Part shown: positions 58,701 through 64,000 of the stretch, piece by piece
Layout: each line of letters opens with the position of its first letter
Position numbering within the stretch: the first letter of the stretch is position 1
Source: Aporrectodea caliginosa
Lineage: Eukaryota; Annelida; Clitellata; Crassiclitellata; Lumbricidae
Direction of reading: 5' to 3'
NCBI GenBank assembly: GCA_020284085.1
Contig: JACEVL010000834.1
Location: 186,001-250,000 of the forward strand
Length of the DNA: 64,000 bases
Notes under the pieces: generated by a model
The model's input: the letters and a program-made list of their open reading frames with translations, nothing else
Database searches by the model: none
What the model was told of the DNA's origin: nothing
Translations under genes and position numbers: made by a program

Positions 58701-61700
58701 TGCTGCAATCAGATCGGCCCACTGTATCAATTCACCCAAAGGACCTCCACCGCGTATGACCTCTGGTCTCGCAAAATTTGTCAGCTGAAGCACGCCAGGA
58801 AGAATTAAGACCTAAAATAATTGAAGGCAGAAGCCAATTGTTTTATTATCGATTCCTATTGTCACGAAACGCATTTGCCGCAATTAGGCCTAATTGCTCG
58901 CTAAGTTATAGGCCTACTATGCTCAGATCTCGACTAAAAGCTCGTTATTTCCTGGACTCACTTCCTCCGTAGGATGTTTGTTCTACCTTTAGATTTGTTC
59001 GACCTATAGATTTGTTTTACCTTTAGACTTTAGTTTGTTACCTTTAGATTTGGCTTGCACAACGATTTTTCTTAGTAACAGCCACCGTCTGATGCCTTGA
59101 GCATTGTTGCAGTAACGTTACAGAAGCTATTAGATCAAATTAGATGATTATTAAATTTAAAATTGTATCACTGTATTGACTACAGCGCGATTAGGGCTCA
59201 GTAATGTGCCATTAAATAGTGAGGACATGCATCATGGCAGATTGTTAAAACCATTTTGATTTTCATCTTTTGGTTAGTACAGGGATTCAAATCCCATTAC
59301 ATACTGTAAAATTGACAATAATATTGACAAGTCGACGTCAAGATATGCAGCCAACAATGCAAGGTTGTTGAGCAATTGGAATGATATGATGTCCTCTTGA
59401 GAATATCTCTGATCTTCGAACCGTGTAAGCCTGCGTTGACTAAACTGACACATCAGACATATAGGCAAATACACTTAACGCCACACTCAAAATATCAAAT
59501 GCTCTCATTACAGTGTTTTTTTCTTTTACAGATTGTCTCAACATAGGCCTATAGGCCTATGTTTGATACTATCATTATGACTTTTGCGACATATTTTGTC
59601 ATATTCATATTTTGCGTCAATGATAGCAAGTTACATTCGTATGAGGACGAGTAGTTTTGAAATGTGGTACAGTAGGTTATACATGTCAATATGAAATGTG
59701 GTACAGTAGGTTATAGATGTTAATATGAAATTTGCACTCTGATTTTACACCAATGTTTTCCCAGAGGTTTTTTATGCGAATGTATGAGAAAATGGATAAC
59801 TGTCCAGCATACATTTCCCCATAGGCCTACATTGAGCTATACTGCTCAATGCTCATAGATTTACCCTCACTTATGCCACTCACAAATCGCAGCATGCGTT
59901 AAGGCGCTATGTCCACCGTCCATTTAAACATACAACATCGGCCAATTTAATCATCGTCACGATTTAAAGACTCACAAGTGATGCCACACATTGTCATTGT
60001 AAACCTATCTAGTTCATAAAAATAATCGTCTTAAATTATACCTCTCTATATCATCTTATCATTTCAAATGCATCAACAAAGACACCAGTATTTTCATCAT
60101 CAACAAAAGTCCACCAACCGCATCCATCATCAACCTTTCGTCACAAGCATAGGCCTAGTCGTTATTACATCAATCTTTGTCAGCTTGTTGACTCTAGAGA
60201 GCTATACTCCTCTACAGTCCCTCTTGATGAACTCATAGCACCTTTTCAAGGGGTCTACTCAGAGGTGCTCCCGACTCCAGCACTTCATACCCTGACTCAA
60301 TTTATCCTCCACCTTCTTCCACTCCTCGACCTAAACGACACTCGCCTTAACAGTATATATGTTACAGGCAATGTGTAAAATCAGGGATTTTGTAAAATGC
60401 CTGAAATTTTTAGGCAATTTGTAAAATCCCCAATTCACTCGGGCACTTTACAAAATCCCTGAAAAAACCAGGGATTTTGTAAATTCCCTGGAATCTGATG
60501 ATGAAAATTTGACAGATTGCCTGAAAGTGACGAAAATTATCGAAGTTTTACAAACTACCTGAAAAACCAGGGATTTTGTAAAATCCCTTAAATCTGATGA
60601 TTACAGGCAATGTGTAAAATCAGGGATTTTGTGAAATGTCTAGGCAATTTGTAAAATCTCCAATTCACTCGGGCACTTTATAAAATTCCGGGATATAAAA
60701 ACCAGGGATTTGGCTGCGTGTCCGACATGTCCGCCGGCTATTTTTCAAGTCATGTGGTCGGGGACGTGACTTGTTTGTTCCCTTCCCCTTAGGAGCCTAA
60801 ATAGAGCTTTGAGTTGTCGCGGCGGATTGTCAATTAATAAGAATAAATAAATAAATAAAATTAAATAAATAAATAAATAAATCAAATTAAATTAATTTAT
60901 TTAATCAATTAATTTTATTAATTAAATTTAATAAATAAATAAATAAACAAACAGATAAAATAAAATAAATAGGTAAAAAATAAATTTAATTATTTAATTA
61001 ATTAAATTTATTTATGCAATCAATAAATAAATTAATTTAATTTAATTAATTGATTAAATAAAAAAATAAAATAAAATAAATAATTATATGAATAAATAAA
61101 TTTAATTATTTAAATAATTTAATTAGTTAGATAATTAATAATTTAATTAATTAATTATTAATTTTAATTTTTATTTATTTTAATTTTTATTATTATTGTT
61201 TTTATTTATATATTAAAGTTATTTAATTAATTAATTGATTAAATAAATAAATTTAATTAATTAAATATTTAAATAATTAAATTAAATTTATTTATTTATT
61301 GATTAAATAAATAAATTTAGTTAATTAGATAATTAAATTGATTGATTTATTGATTTATTTTTATTTTTAAAATTTTATTTATTTTTTATTTTTTTATTTT
61401 ATTCAATTAATTAATTAATTAAATTAATTGATTAAATAAAAAAATAAAATTAAATAAATAATTATATGAATAAATAAATTTAATTATTTAAATAATTTAA
61501 TTAGTTAGATAATTAATAATTTAATTAATTAATTATTAATTTTTATTTTTATTTATTTTAATTTTATTTATTATTGTTTCTATTTATATATTAAATTTAT
61601 TTAATTAATTAATTGAATAAATAAATAAATTTAGTTAATTTAATTTAAAGATTAAATTATTTAATTGATTGATTAAATAATTAAATTTAGTTAATTTGAT

Positions 61701-63066
61701 TTTTTATTGATTTATTTATTTATTTTTAAAATTTTATTTATTTTTTTATTTTTTTATTTTATTCAATTAATTAATTAATTTAATTAATTTTTAAATTAAT
61801 TAAATTTAATAAATTAATTAATTGATTAAATAAAAAATAAATAAATAAATAAAATAAATAATTATATGAATAAATAAATTTAAGATAGATAATTAATAAT
61901 TTAATTAATTAATTATTTATTTTTATTTATTTATTTTTTAATTTTTTTATATATTAAATTTAATTAATAAATTAATTGATTAAATAAATAAATTTAATTA
62001 TATTTATTTATTTATTTAATTTTATTTATTTATTTATTCTTATTAATTGACAATCCGCCGCGACAACTCAAAGCTCTATTTAGGCTCCCTAAGGGGAACA
62101 AACAAGTCACGTCCCCGACCACATGACTTGAAAAATAGCCGGCGGACATGTCGGACACGCAGCCAAATCCCTGGTTTTTTATATCCCGGAATTTTATAAA
62201 GTGCCCGAGTGAATTGGAGATTTTACAAATTGCCTAGACATTTCACAAAATCCCTGATTTTACATTGCCTGTAATCATCAGATTTAAGGGATTTTACAAA
62301 ATCCCTGGTTTTCAGGTAGTTTGTAAAACTTCGATAATTTTCGTCACTTTCAGGCAATCTGTCAAATTTTCATCATCAGATTCCAGGGAATTTACAAAAT
62401 CCCTGGTTTTCAGGGATTTGTAAAGTGCTGTGAGTGAATAGGGGATTTTTTACAAATTGCCTAAAAATTTCAGGCATTTTACAAAATCTGATTTTACACA
62501 TTGCCTGTAACATATATACTCTGCCCCCTCTAACTCCTGGCAACCGGACACGGACCTCCTTCTGACTATCCTTTGAACAACCTCTGACTCGACGCAGCGC
62601 TCGTGAATAAGCTGGTGCCCTGCGCTTGGATTTAGAGTGGCACTTTAGAAGTTTGGAGATTACGATTACGACTATATCAAGTGTCTGGATACAAAACCAA
62701 TCCATTCTAACATTTGCTGTCCTACCTGTCGTCTAATTCCGCTGTGGTTGCGACAACCGTTGTTCAGTTGCATTGCGACGGCTTCGAACTCGGGCCACAG
62801 GAGTTGAATTCTTTTCCTTATCCACCAGAAATGCCAGTCTCCGTCCATCTGGTCGAGCAACCGATACAGTTCCACGTATGGACCACCATCGCGTCGTCGT
62901 TCATCTTCCTTCTGGTCTTGCTGCTGCTGCTGCTGCTGAGCCTTTAGGGTGGAGATGACGGCGGGTAACTCCCACTTTCGATTAGTTTTGTCTCCTCTTT
63001 CGCGGATCGCTCCACGGGAGTCAGGTATTTCAGCTACGACGCCGTTCTGCAGCTTTAAATCAAGAT
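30142..63066 (-). CDS. MGAT5: MGAT5-like N-acetylglucosaminyltransferase V (5' part outside window)
   Basis: Exons in transcription order (listed as ranges on the plus strand): 62726-63066, 58642-58811, 58031-58168, 57342-57478, 56077-56192, 55151-55300, 53941-54072, 52797-52913, 50952-51149 and 30142-30315. The first eight join in phase to 433 codons. Diagnostic segments: GGGPLGELIQWADLI, whose Glu is the catalytic base of the human enzyme (E297); LDFIYTDISG; ADAFGTEAEYN; HTPDNSFLGFV; GSLEAIAQGCVFLNP of the nucleotide-sugar side; and the Cys-rich end FSCAGGE...ICPCRDF. Known family role: Golgi type II membrane enzyme adding beta-1,6-GlcNAc to the alpha-1,6 mannose arm of N-glycans. The cytoplasmic tail, transmembrane segment and stem are off the right edge. 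One exon of roughly 20-30 codons before the last is missing from my reading, and exon 50,952-51,149 is frame-disrupted. MGAT5 and MGAT5B cannot be separated. Confidence 0.9.
30316..31079. other. MGAT5 last intron, left end
   Basis: No gene recognised. It contains a short palindrome-like TCTACATGTATACC...CTACATGTAGAAG near 30,820-30,850. Confidence 0.4.
31080..32160 (+). mobile_element. LINE reverse-transcriptase fragment (Jockey/CR1 group)
   Basis: Plus-strand translation gives DQFAFRPTGSTSAAVISITH, SIISLDFSKAFDSVKH (motif A), MFKFADDTYLLTGSSQAH (motif C), LTLNSSKSKEMIIF, ATTVAKLLYASPSWWG and HNPKHVLHQLLPPL. The PQGS box is damaged and at least three frame breaks occur. It retains the LYASPSWWG-type C-terminus found in the (ACTT)n family. 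Confidence 0.88.
32261..32299. repeat. (AT)n microsatellite
   Basis: About 19 AT units, close downstream of the LINE fragment. Confidence 0.95.
32480..33440 (+). mobile_element. unclassified repeat with CCCGT...ACGGG hairpin modules
   Basis: It starts around ACTAGCATTTTTTACCCGGC / GTTCGCCCGGG and then carries three spaced modules containing CCCGTGTACTGCACGGG or CCCCGTACTACACGGG (32,667, 32,722, 32,773), each followed by TTAT. Later come several TGACGTAA / TGACGTG sites, and it ends near CATACATACATACATACGG, AGGACAAACTTTAAG, AATTATAGTATAAGATT. The layout resembles widespread retroelement remnants with a CCCGGC...GCCCGGG head and a TATAGTATA tail, but I cannot name the family. Confidence 0.5.
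33441..33846. other. MGAT5 intron sequence, no gene recognised
   Basis: Contains repeated TCGAAATTCGAA / GAACAGAAAATC phrases (33,470-33,740), suggesting a decayed internal duplication. Nothing coding. Confidence 0.4.
34050..34672 (+). mobile_element. degenerate (ACTT)-tailed LINE 3' end inside the P element
   Basis: In shifting frames it gives LYDVVCATTVSRLLYAASAW and a GYAGQQERGRLQ-like segment, then FGGPRKPGSCS. It ends AATAAAGAATATACTTACGTACTT. It matches the families at 10,530 and 24,913, and its presence shows that the P insertion is not brand new. Confidence 0.72.
34673..35974. other. 3' non-coding part of the P element
   Basis: Between the nested LINE and the transposase stop; AT-rich, no ORF. 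Minus-strand AATAAA candidates occur near 35,103 and 35,358. A CATACATATTTG-like run sits at about 35,390-35,410. Confidence 0.5.
35975..39560 (-). CDS. P-element/THAP9-like transposase, intact, two exons, 909 aa
   Basis: Exon 1 is 39,560-39,490 (MTKSCAAYGCTARRVAGGLR then TFH); exon 2 is 38,633-35,975; the 856-bp intron is GT-AG (GTTAGT / TTGTTAG) and the phases match. The THAP C2CH finger (residues 1 to about 85) is complete only after splicing: C5, C10, FPRNADQREKW (25-35), then CSDHF and the FKP/LKPDAVPS end. Residues about 150-215 form a Lys-rich, leucine-zipper-like coil. The P-transposase core follows: MMDEMSI (Asp314), LTFDGASSN (Asp403), LLDACHMLKLIRN (Asp443), QDHIEMFFSAIRSQGG (Glu645), and the C-terminal VVKYIGGFVARK region with Cys pairs. 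These acidic residues are candidates for the catalytic set by motif; exact equivalence needs alignment. No stop or frameshift was seen. It is either a recently active autonomous transposase or a gene under selection. THAP9 is its vertebrate relative. Confidence 0.94.
38855..39345 (-). mobile_element. CR1-like LINE 3' fragment in the P transposase intron
   Basis: The minus strand reads VLRIPTLTQLSNLILRLIVL then DLYDTRLSS and, lower, a 3' UTR ending in a GATTACATTACAT tail. The same coding stretch appears at 60,170-60,353 (VLPTPALHTLTQFILHLLPL). Microsatellites (ATT, ATC) at 39,025-39,105 lie inside it. Confidence 0.65.
39787..40674. other. MGAT5 intron sequence between the P element and the next LINE
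   Basis: No gene. It contains an AAATC run at 40,024-40,044 and SINE/LINE-tail-like phrases (TCGAATCGATTC, AGTGTTTTTTATAGGCC) that I cannot assign. Confidence 0.4.
40675..40772. repeat. (ATT)n microsatellite
   Basis: About 21 ATT units, a 16-bp interruption, then seven more. Confidence 0.95.
40800..41278 (-). mobile_element. CR1-like LINE 3' end
   Basis: The minus strand reads LNRLQRIQNSLARVVLRFPL, LHWLPVEFRIKFKLACLTYK and STPPYLNSLL, then after frame breaks SRAFHAS and WNRLPLSLRS. This is the typical CR1/L2 RT C-terminus. Confidence 0.88.
41332..41500 (-). mobile_element. CR1-like LINE 3' UTR with (CAATTA) tail
   Basis: Plus strand TGTAATTGTAATTGTAATTG then AACATTTGTATAGCGCC and GAGGCGCTCCCGACCCAGG. 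It is the reverse complement of the family at 23,479-23,655. Confidence 0.8.
41501..42295. other. MGAT5 intron sequence left of the satellite
   Basis: No gene or repeat family recognised. Confidence 0.4.
42296..49414. repeat. 7.1 kb satellite array, 20-bp unit GAGTACAAGCCAAACCGATA
   Basis: About 355 head-to-tail units. The left kilobase (42,296-43,260) is degenerate; from there to a sharp right edge at 49,414 units are nearly identical, with scattered single-base variants and small indels. The minus-strand unit has no stop codon in any frame and 20 is not a multiple of 3. All three minus frames therefore stay open for over 6 kb and encode the same 20-residue period (such as ACTLSVWLVLYRFGLYSIGL). 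These are not genes. There are no spacers between units, so it is not a CRISPR array. Confidence 0.98.
49415..50951. other. MGAT5 intron sequence right of the satellite
   Basis: Contains a 21-bp direct repeat (49,414-49,434 and 49,449-49,469; CATATTCAGAGATATTCTGC), three spaced GACTCATTTCA phrases about 72 bp apart (49,900-50,060), and TAGGCCTA octamers. The missing MGAT5 exon was sought here without success. Confidence 0.5.
50396..50540 (+). mobile_element. LINE 3' UTR fragment
   Basis: CCCTCTGGCAACCGGACTTG, then GCGCTCGTGAATTAGCTGGTGCC, matches 62,519-62,665 closely. Confidence 0.65.
50952..51149 (-). CDS. MGAT5: MGAT5-like exon with internal frame disruption
   Basis: In the phase set by the preceding exon it encodes MLPLEFSVEGFLQRLQAY and HQDLC (human MPYEFTCEGMLQRINAF...QDFC), then hits a stop. 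The rest of the conserved exon, WPPMNSLQVEIAPVNTSCKK then ACFDK (human WPPLSALQVKLA...SCKQVC), lies in the next frame. The switch falls in the 38 nt between the TGC of QDLC and the TGG of WPP, which contains a C4 run and no GT-AG pair. A second AG two bases into the exon would keep the second frame open throughout, at the cost of the first conserved half. Donor AAAG|GTAGGC. Confidence 0.88.
51198..51870. repeat. diverged direct duplication (about 190 bp, two copies)
   Basis: 51,198-51,395 and 51,661-51,870 share GAAA-CTCAGCCTA, AATATTGCAT, GATAAT, TATGGGGA, TTCGGAAT, GCGGCCTACG and GCGAATGCTTTA in the same order. Intronic; no coding potential seen. Confidence 0.7.
52397..52450. repeat. perfect 25-bp inverted repeat with 4-nt loop
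   Basis: The arm ATGATCTTGGAGCTGATAAT plus GCTAT is followed by TAAT and its exact reverse complement. The 54-nt unit would fold into a fully paired hairpin in transcripts of either strand, within an MGAT5 intron. Confidence 0.95.
52797..52913 (-). CDS. MGAT5: MGAT5-like exon (39 codons)
   Basis: It encodes VNSQVPYLEEYVGPPYSYTI then DDNNLEELRSTLKTILKQE, aligned with TSQHPYAEVFIGRPHVWTVDLNNQEEVEDAVKAILNQK. Acceptor TCTGTTTAG, donor GAG|GTATGG. Confidence 0.92.
53330..53608. repeat. pyrimidine minisatellite (CCCCTCTTTGACCCTYYNTC)
   Basis: About 14 variants of a roughly 20-bp C/T-rich unit, 330 bp 3' of MGAT5 exon 53,941-54,072. In the transcribed (minus) direction it is purine-rich. GGACGTCC occurs on both sides. 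Confidence 0.9.
53941..54072 (-). CDS. MGAT5: MGAT5-like exon (nucleotide-sugar binding loop)
   Basis: It encodes VCVGLGDPVESPGSLEAIAQ then GCVFLNPRRK, corresponding to FVGLGFPYEGPAPLEAIANGCAFLNP. Acceptor TTTTTTGCAG, donor CAG|GTGAAA. Phase 0 at both ends. Confidence 0.95.
54150..54290. repeat. GA-rich low-complexity tract
   Basis: Imperfect GAGA / GAAA run on the plus strand; a pyrimidine tract in the direction of MGAT5 transcription, starting about 80 bp upstream of an exon acceptor. Confidence 0.85.
54368..54898 (-). mobile_element. CR1-like LINE 3' end
   Basis: The minus strand reads LHQLQLVQNAAARLLADLPR, LHWLPVADRVQFKIATLVWK, TGTAPNYIAELC and DFSIAAPRIWNALPPSV, an almost undamaged RT C-terminus. 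The 3' UTR ends at AGCGC...ATGTTTTG and a (TTACA)n tail at 54,376-54,395. Confidence 0.92.
55151..55300 (-). CDS. MGAT5: MGAT5-like exon (50 codons)
   Basis: It encodes GKMELLRTINEIFPLRATMS and GAETLGIIDSSSYQELLQKA, aligned with GKVDSFW...HATVYG...NHGILSGRDLQFLLRETK. Phase 0 at both ends. Confidence 0.9.
56077..56192 (-). CDS. MGAT5: MGAT5-like exon (HTPDNSFLGFV)
   Basis: It encodes HTPDNSFLGFVISRSKVLHN then ALIMGKETVYLE. HTPDNSF is an MGAT5 hallmark. Acceptor TTTTGCAG, donor GAG|GTAATT. Confidence 0.95.
57342..57478 (-). CDS. MGAT5: MGAT5-like exon (FGTEAEYN...WGMLDLRLKQFYTLY)
   Basis: It encodes HKFRIADAFGTEAEYNDPEY and INRWGMLDLRLKQFYTLY, matching LRVLDSFGTEPEFN...WGKWNLNPQQFYTMF. Acceptor CGTTGCAG, donor GTAAGC. 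A 116-codon plus-strand frame over the same bases is its shadow. Confidence 0.93.
58031..58168 (-). CDS. MGAT5: MGAT5-like exon (LDFIYTDI)
   Basis: It encodes LRADAADESEDNRGSAAAGC and SGSLDFIYTDISGFRAL, aligned with VVGNRSGCP...ELIYIDIVGLAQF of the human enzyme. Starts phase 2, ends phase 2 at GTCAGT. Confidence 0.88.
58642..58811 (-). CDS. MGAT5: MGAT5-like exon with catalytic Glu
   Basis: It encodes VLILPGVLQLT and GGGPLGELIQWADLIAACHA. The catalytic-base Glu codon is at 58,731-58,733. Acceptor ATTATTTTAG, donor GTAAGT, ending phase 2. Confidence 0.95.
58812..60169. other. MGAT5 intron sequence
   Basis: No gene. At 59,657-59,730 GAAATGTGGTACAGTAGG plus TTATA is tandemly duplicated (about 34 bp period). 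Several TAGGCCTA octamers occur (58,884, 58,914, 59,545-59,560, 59,823). Confidence 0.5.
60170..60353 (+). mobile_element. LINE fragment, left part (interrupted by the foldback)
   Basis: Translation VLPTPALHTLTQFILHLLPL then LDLNDTRLNS. It continues at 62,519-62,665 on the far side of the foldback element; the same family lies at 38,855-39,345. Confidence 0.7.
60356..62516. mobile_element. 2.16 kb foldback element with nested inverted arms and AT-only core
   Basis: The left arm (about 60,356-60,884) is repeated in reverse at about 61,996-62,516 with a few small differences. The termini read TATATGTTACAGGCAATG inward from each side, flanked by TA (60,354-60,355 and 62,517-62,518). Within each arm the terminal block TTACAGGCAATGTGTAAAAT plus its CAGGGATTTTG / GGCAATTTGTAAAATC continuation occurs a second time about 240 bp in. 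The inner part of the arm, around GCCGGCGGACATGTCGGACA, is GC-richer. No ORF. Comparison with a paralogous uninterrupted LINE at 38,855-39,345 supports a TA target. Confidence 0.88.
60885..61995. repeat. almost pure A+T core with about 380-bp tandem repeats
   Basis: Built of AATAAAT / TTAATTAA phrases with hardly any G or C. A block containing AATAATTATATGAATAAATA then TTAGTTAGATAATTAATAAT recurs near 61,075, 61,455 and, shortened, 61,855. Confidence 0.85.
62519..62665 (+). mobile_element. LINE fragment, right part
   Basis: CTCTGCCCCCTCTAACTCC, GGCAACCGGACACGGACC and GCGCTCGTGAATAAGCTGG resume the fragment interrupted at 60,353. A copy lies at 50,396-50,540. Confidence 0.7.
62726..63066 (-). 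CDS. MGAT5: MGAT5-like exon (stem/start of catalytic region)
   Basis: Acceptor TTTGACAG, donor CAG|GTAGGA, 2+339 nt. It encodes a poly-Gln stretch (seven Q, from a CAG run), then ELYRLLDQMDGDWHFWWIRK and IQLLWPEFEAVAMQL. These align with the LYSMM...FRWMRLRIRRM...AWIQAI segment of human MGAT5. The first half is not recognisably conserved. Confidence 0.75.
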
Positions 63067-63148
63067 CTGTCAAACAGATGCGTTGCTTTTGATAGTAAGT
63101 GTCAGAGTATCATTAATATATTATTTCTACCCGAGGTAGGTTGTCATA

Positions 63149-63177
63149 AATTATCATCATCAGCATCATCGTCATCG

Positions 63178-63260
<83 letters not shown>
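63149..63260. repeat. (ATC)n microsatellite
   Basis: About 37 ATC units, slightly imperfect at the left. Confidence 0.95.
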
Positions 63261-63261
<1 letters not shown>

Positions 63262-63312
63262 GGCATGGAATCATATTTTTTATTTTTAGGTCTTTATTGC
63301 TATTAATATTAT

Positions 63313-63905
<593 letters not shown>

Positions 63906-63939
63906 TATATCACCAGCAGCAGCATCATTTCTTTTCGTT

Positions 63940-64000
63940 TCGTTTCAGAGATTTATATAGCGCCCCTTCAATATCATCTACTCAGGAGCCCTACCGACCC
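63940..64000 (-). mobile_element. CR1-like LINE 3' UTR, start of a fragment leaving the window
   Basis: TTTCAGAGATTTATATAGCG and CCTACTCAGGAGC-like text matches the ATATAGCGCC...GAGGCGCTCC family read in reverse. Confidence 0.5.

Noticed and set aside
60356..62516. Bacterial-style origin or terminator structure in the AT-rich palindrome
   Set aside because: The inverted arms with TA flanks and the interrupted LINE indicate a transposable element insertion.

Overview
This is a stretch of an animal nuclear genome, very probably a marine invertebrate and perhaps an echinoderm or related deuterostome. Two host genes are split by GT-AG introns, non-coding DNA is AT-rich, transposon debris is everywhere, and the palindrome TAGGCCTA recurs about thirty times. 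The phylum is an inference; no mitochondrial or rRNA sequence is present to fix it.

Layout. (1) 1-9,540: no complete host gene. It holds microsatellites, a degenerate RTE-type LINE (minus strand, 3,540-4,800), an isolated trypsin-like exon (3,340-3,476), and a 2.8 kb decayed hAT transposon (6,553-9,330) bracketed by two copies of one small hAT MITE family in opposite orientation. (2) 9,734-25,729, plus strand: a complete 12-exon sorting nexin gene of the SNX1/SNX2 type (507 codons; PX domain, linker helix, BAR domain). Its introns carry several hAT MITEs with 8-bp target duplications, a Mutator-like MITE with 9-bp duplications, tRNA-derived SINEs, a 2.8 kb LINE and LINE 3' fragments. (3) 25,730-30,141: unique AT-rich sequence between the convergent 3' ends of the two genes, with a 15-bp minisatellite. 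(4) 30,142-63,066 and beyond the right edge, minus strand: an MGAT5-like gene (alpha-1,6-mannosylglycoprotein N-acetylglucosaminyltransferase V). Ten exons are in the window; the 5' exons lie outside, one short exon before the last was not found, and exon 50,952-51,149 has its conserved halves in different frames.

The last recognised MGAT5 intron (30,316-50,951, 20.6 kb) is the most striking region. It holds a structurally complete P-type transposon (33,855-39,778): exact 8-bp target duplication, exact 22-bp terminal inverted repeats, symmetric subterminal inverted repeats 91 bp from each end, and an uninterrupted two-exon THAP-domain transposase of 909 aa. It also holds a 7.1 kb array of a 20-bp satellite (42,296-49,414). 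The array is open in all three minus-strand frames, so the huge ORFs there are artefacts. The first visible MGAT5 intron contains a 2.16 kb foldback element with roughly 0.5 kb inverted arms and an almost pure A+T core (60,356-62,516), inserted in a LINE fragment.

The two host genes have no direct functional link. The sorting nexin acts in retromer-coupled endosome-to-Golgi sorting; the MGAT5-like enzyme branches N-glycans in the Golgi. All other coding sequence is transposon-derived. Coordinates of splice sites, terminal repeats and target duplications were read by eye. Family assignments rest on recognised motifs, not on database searches.
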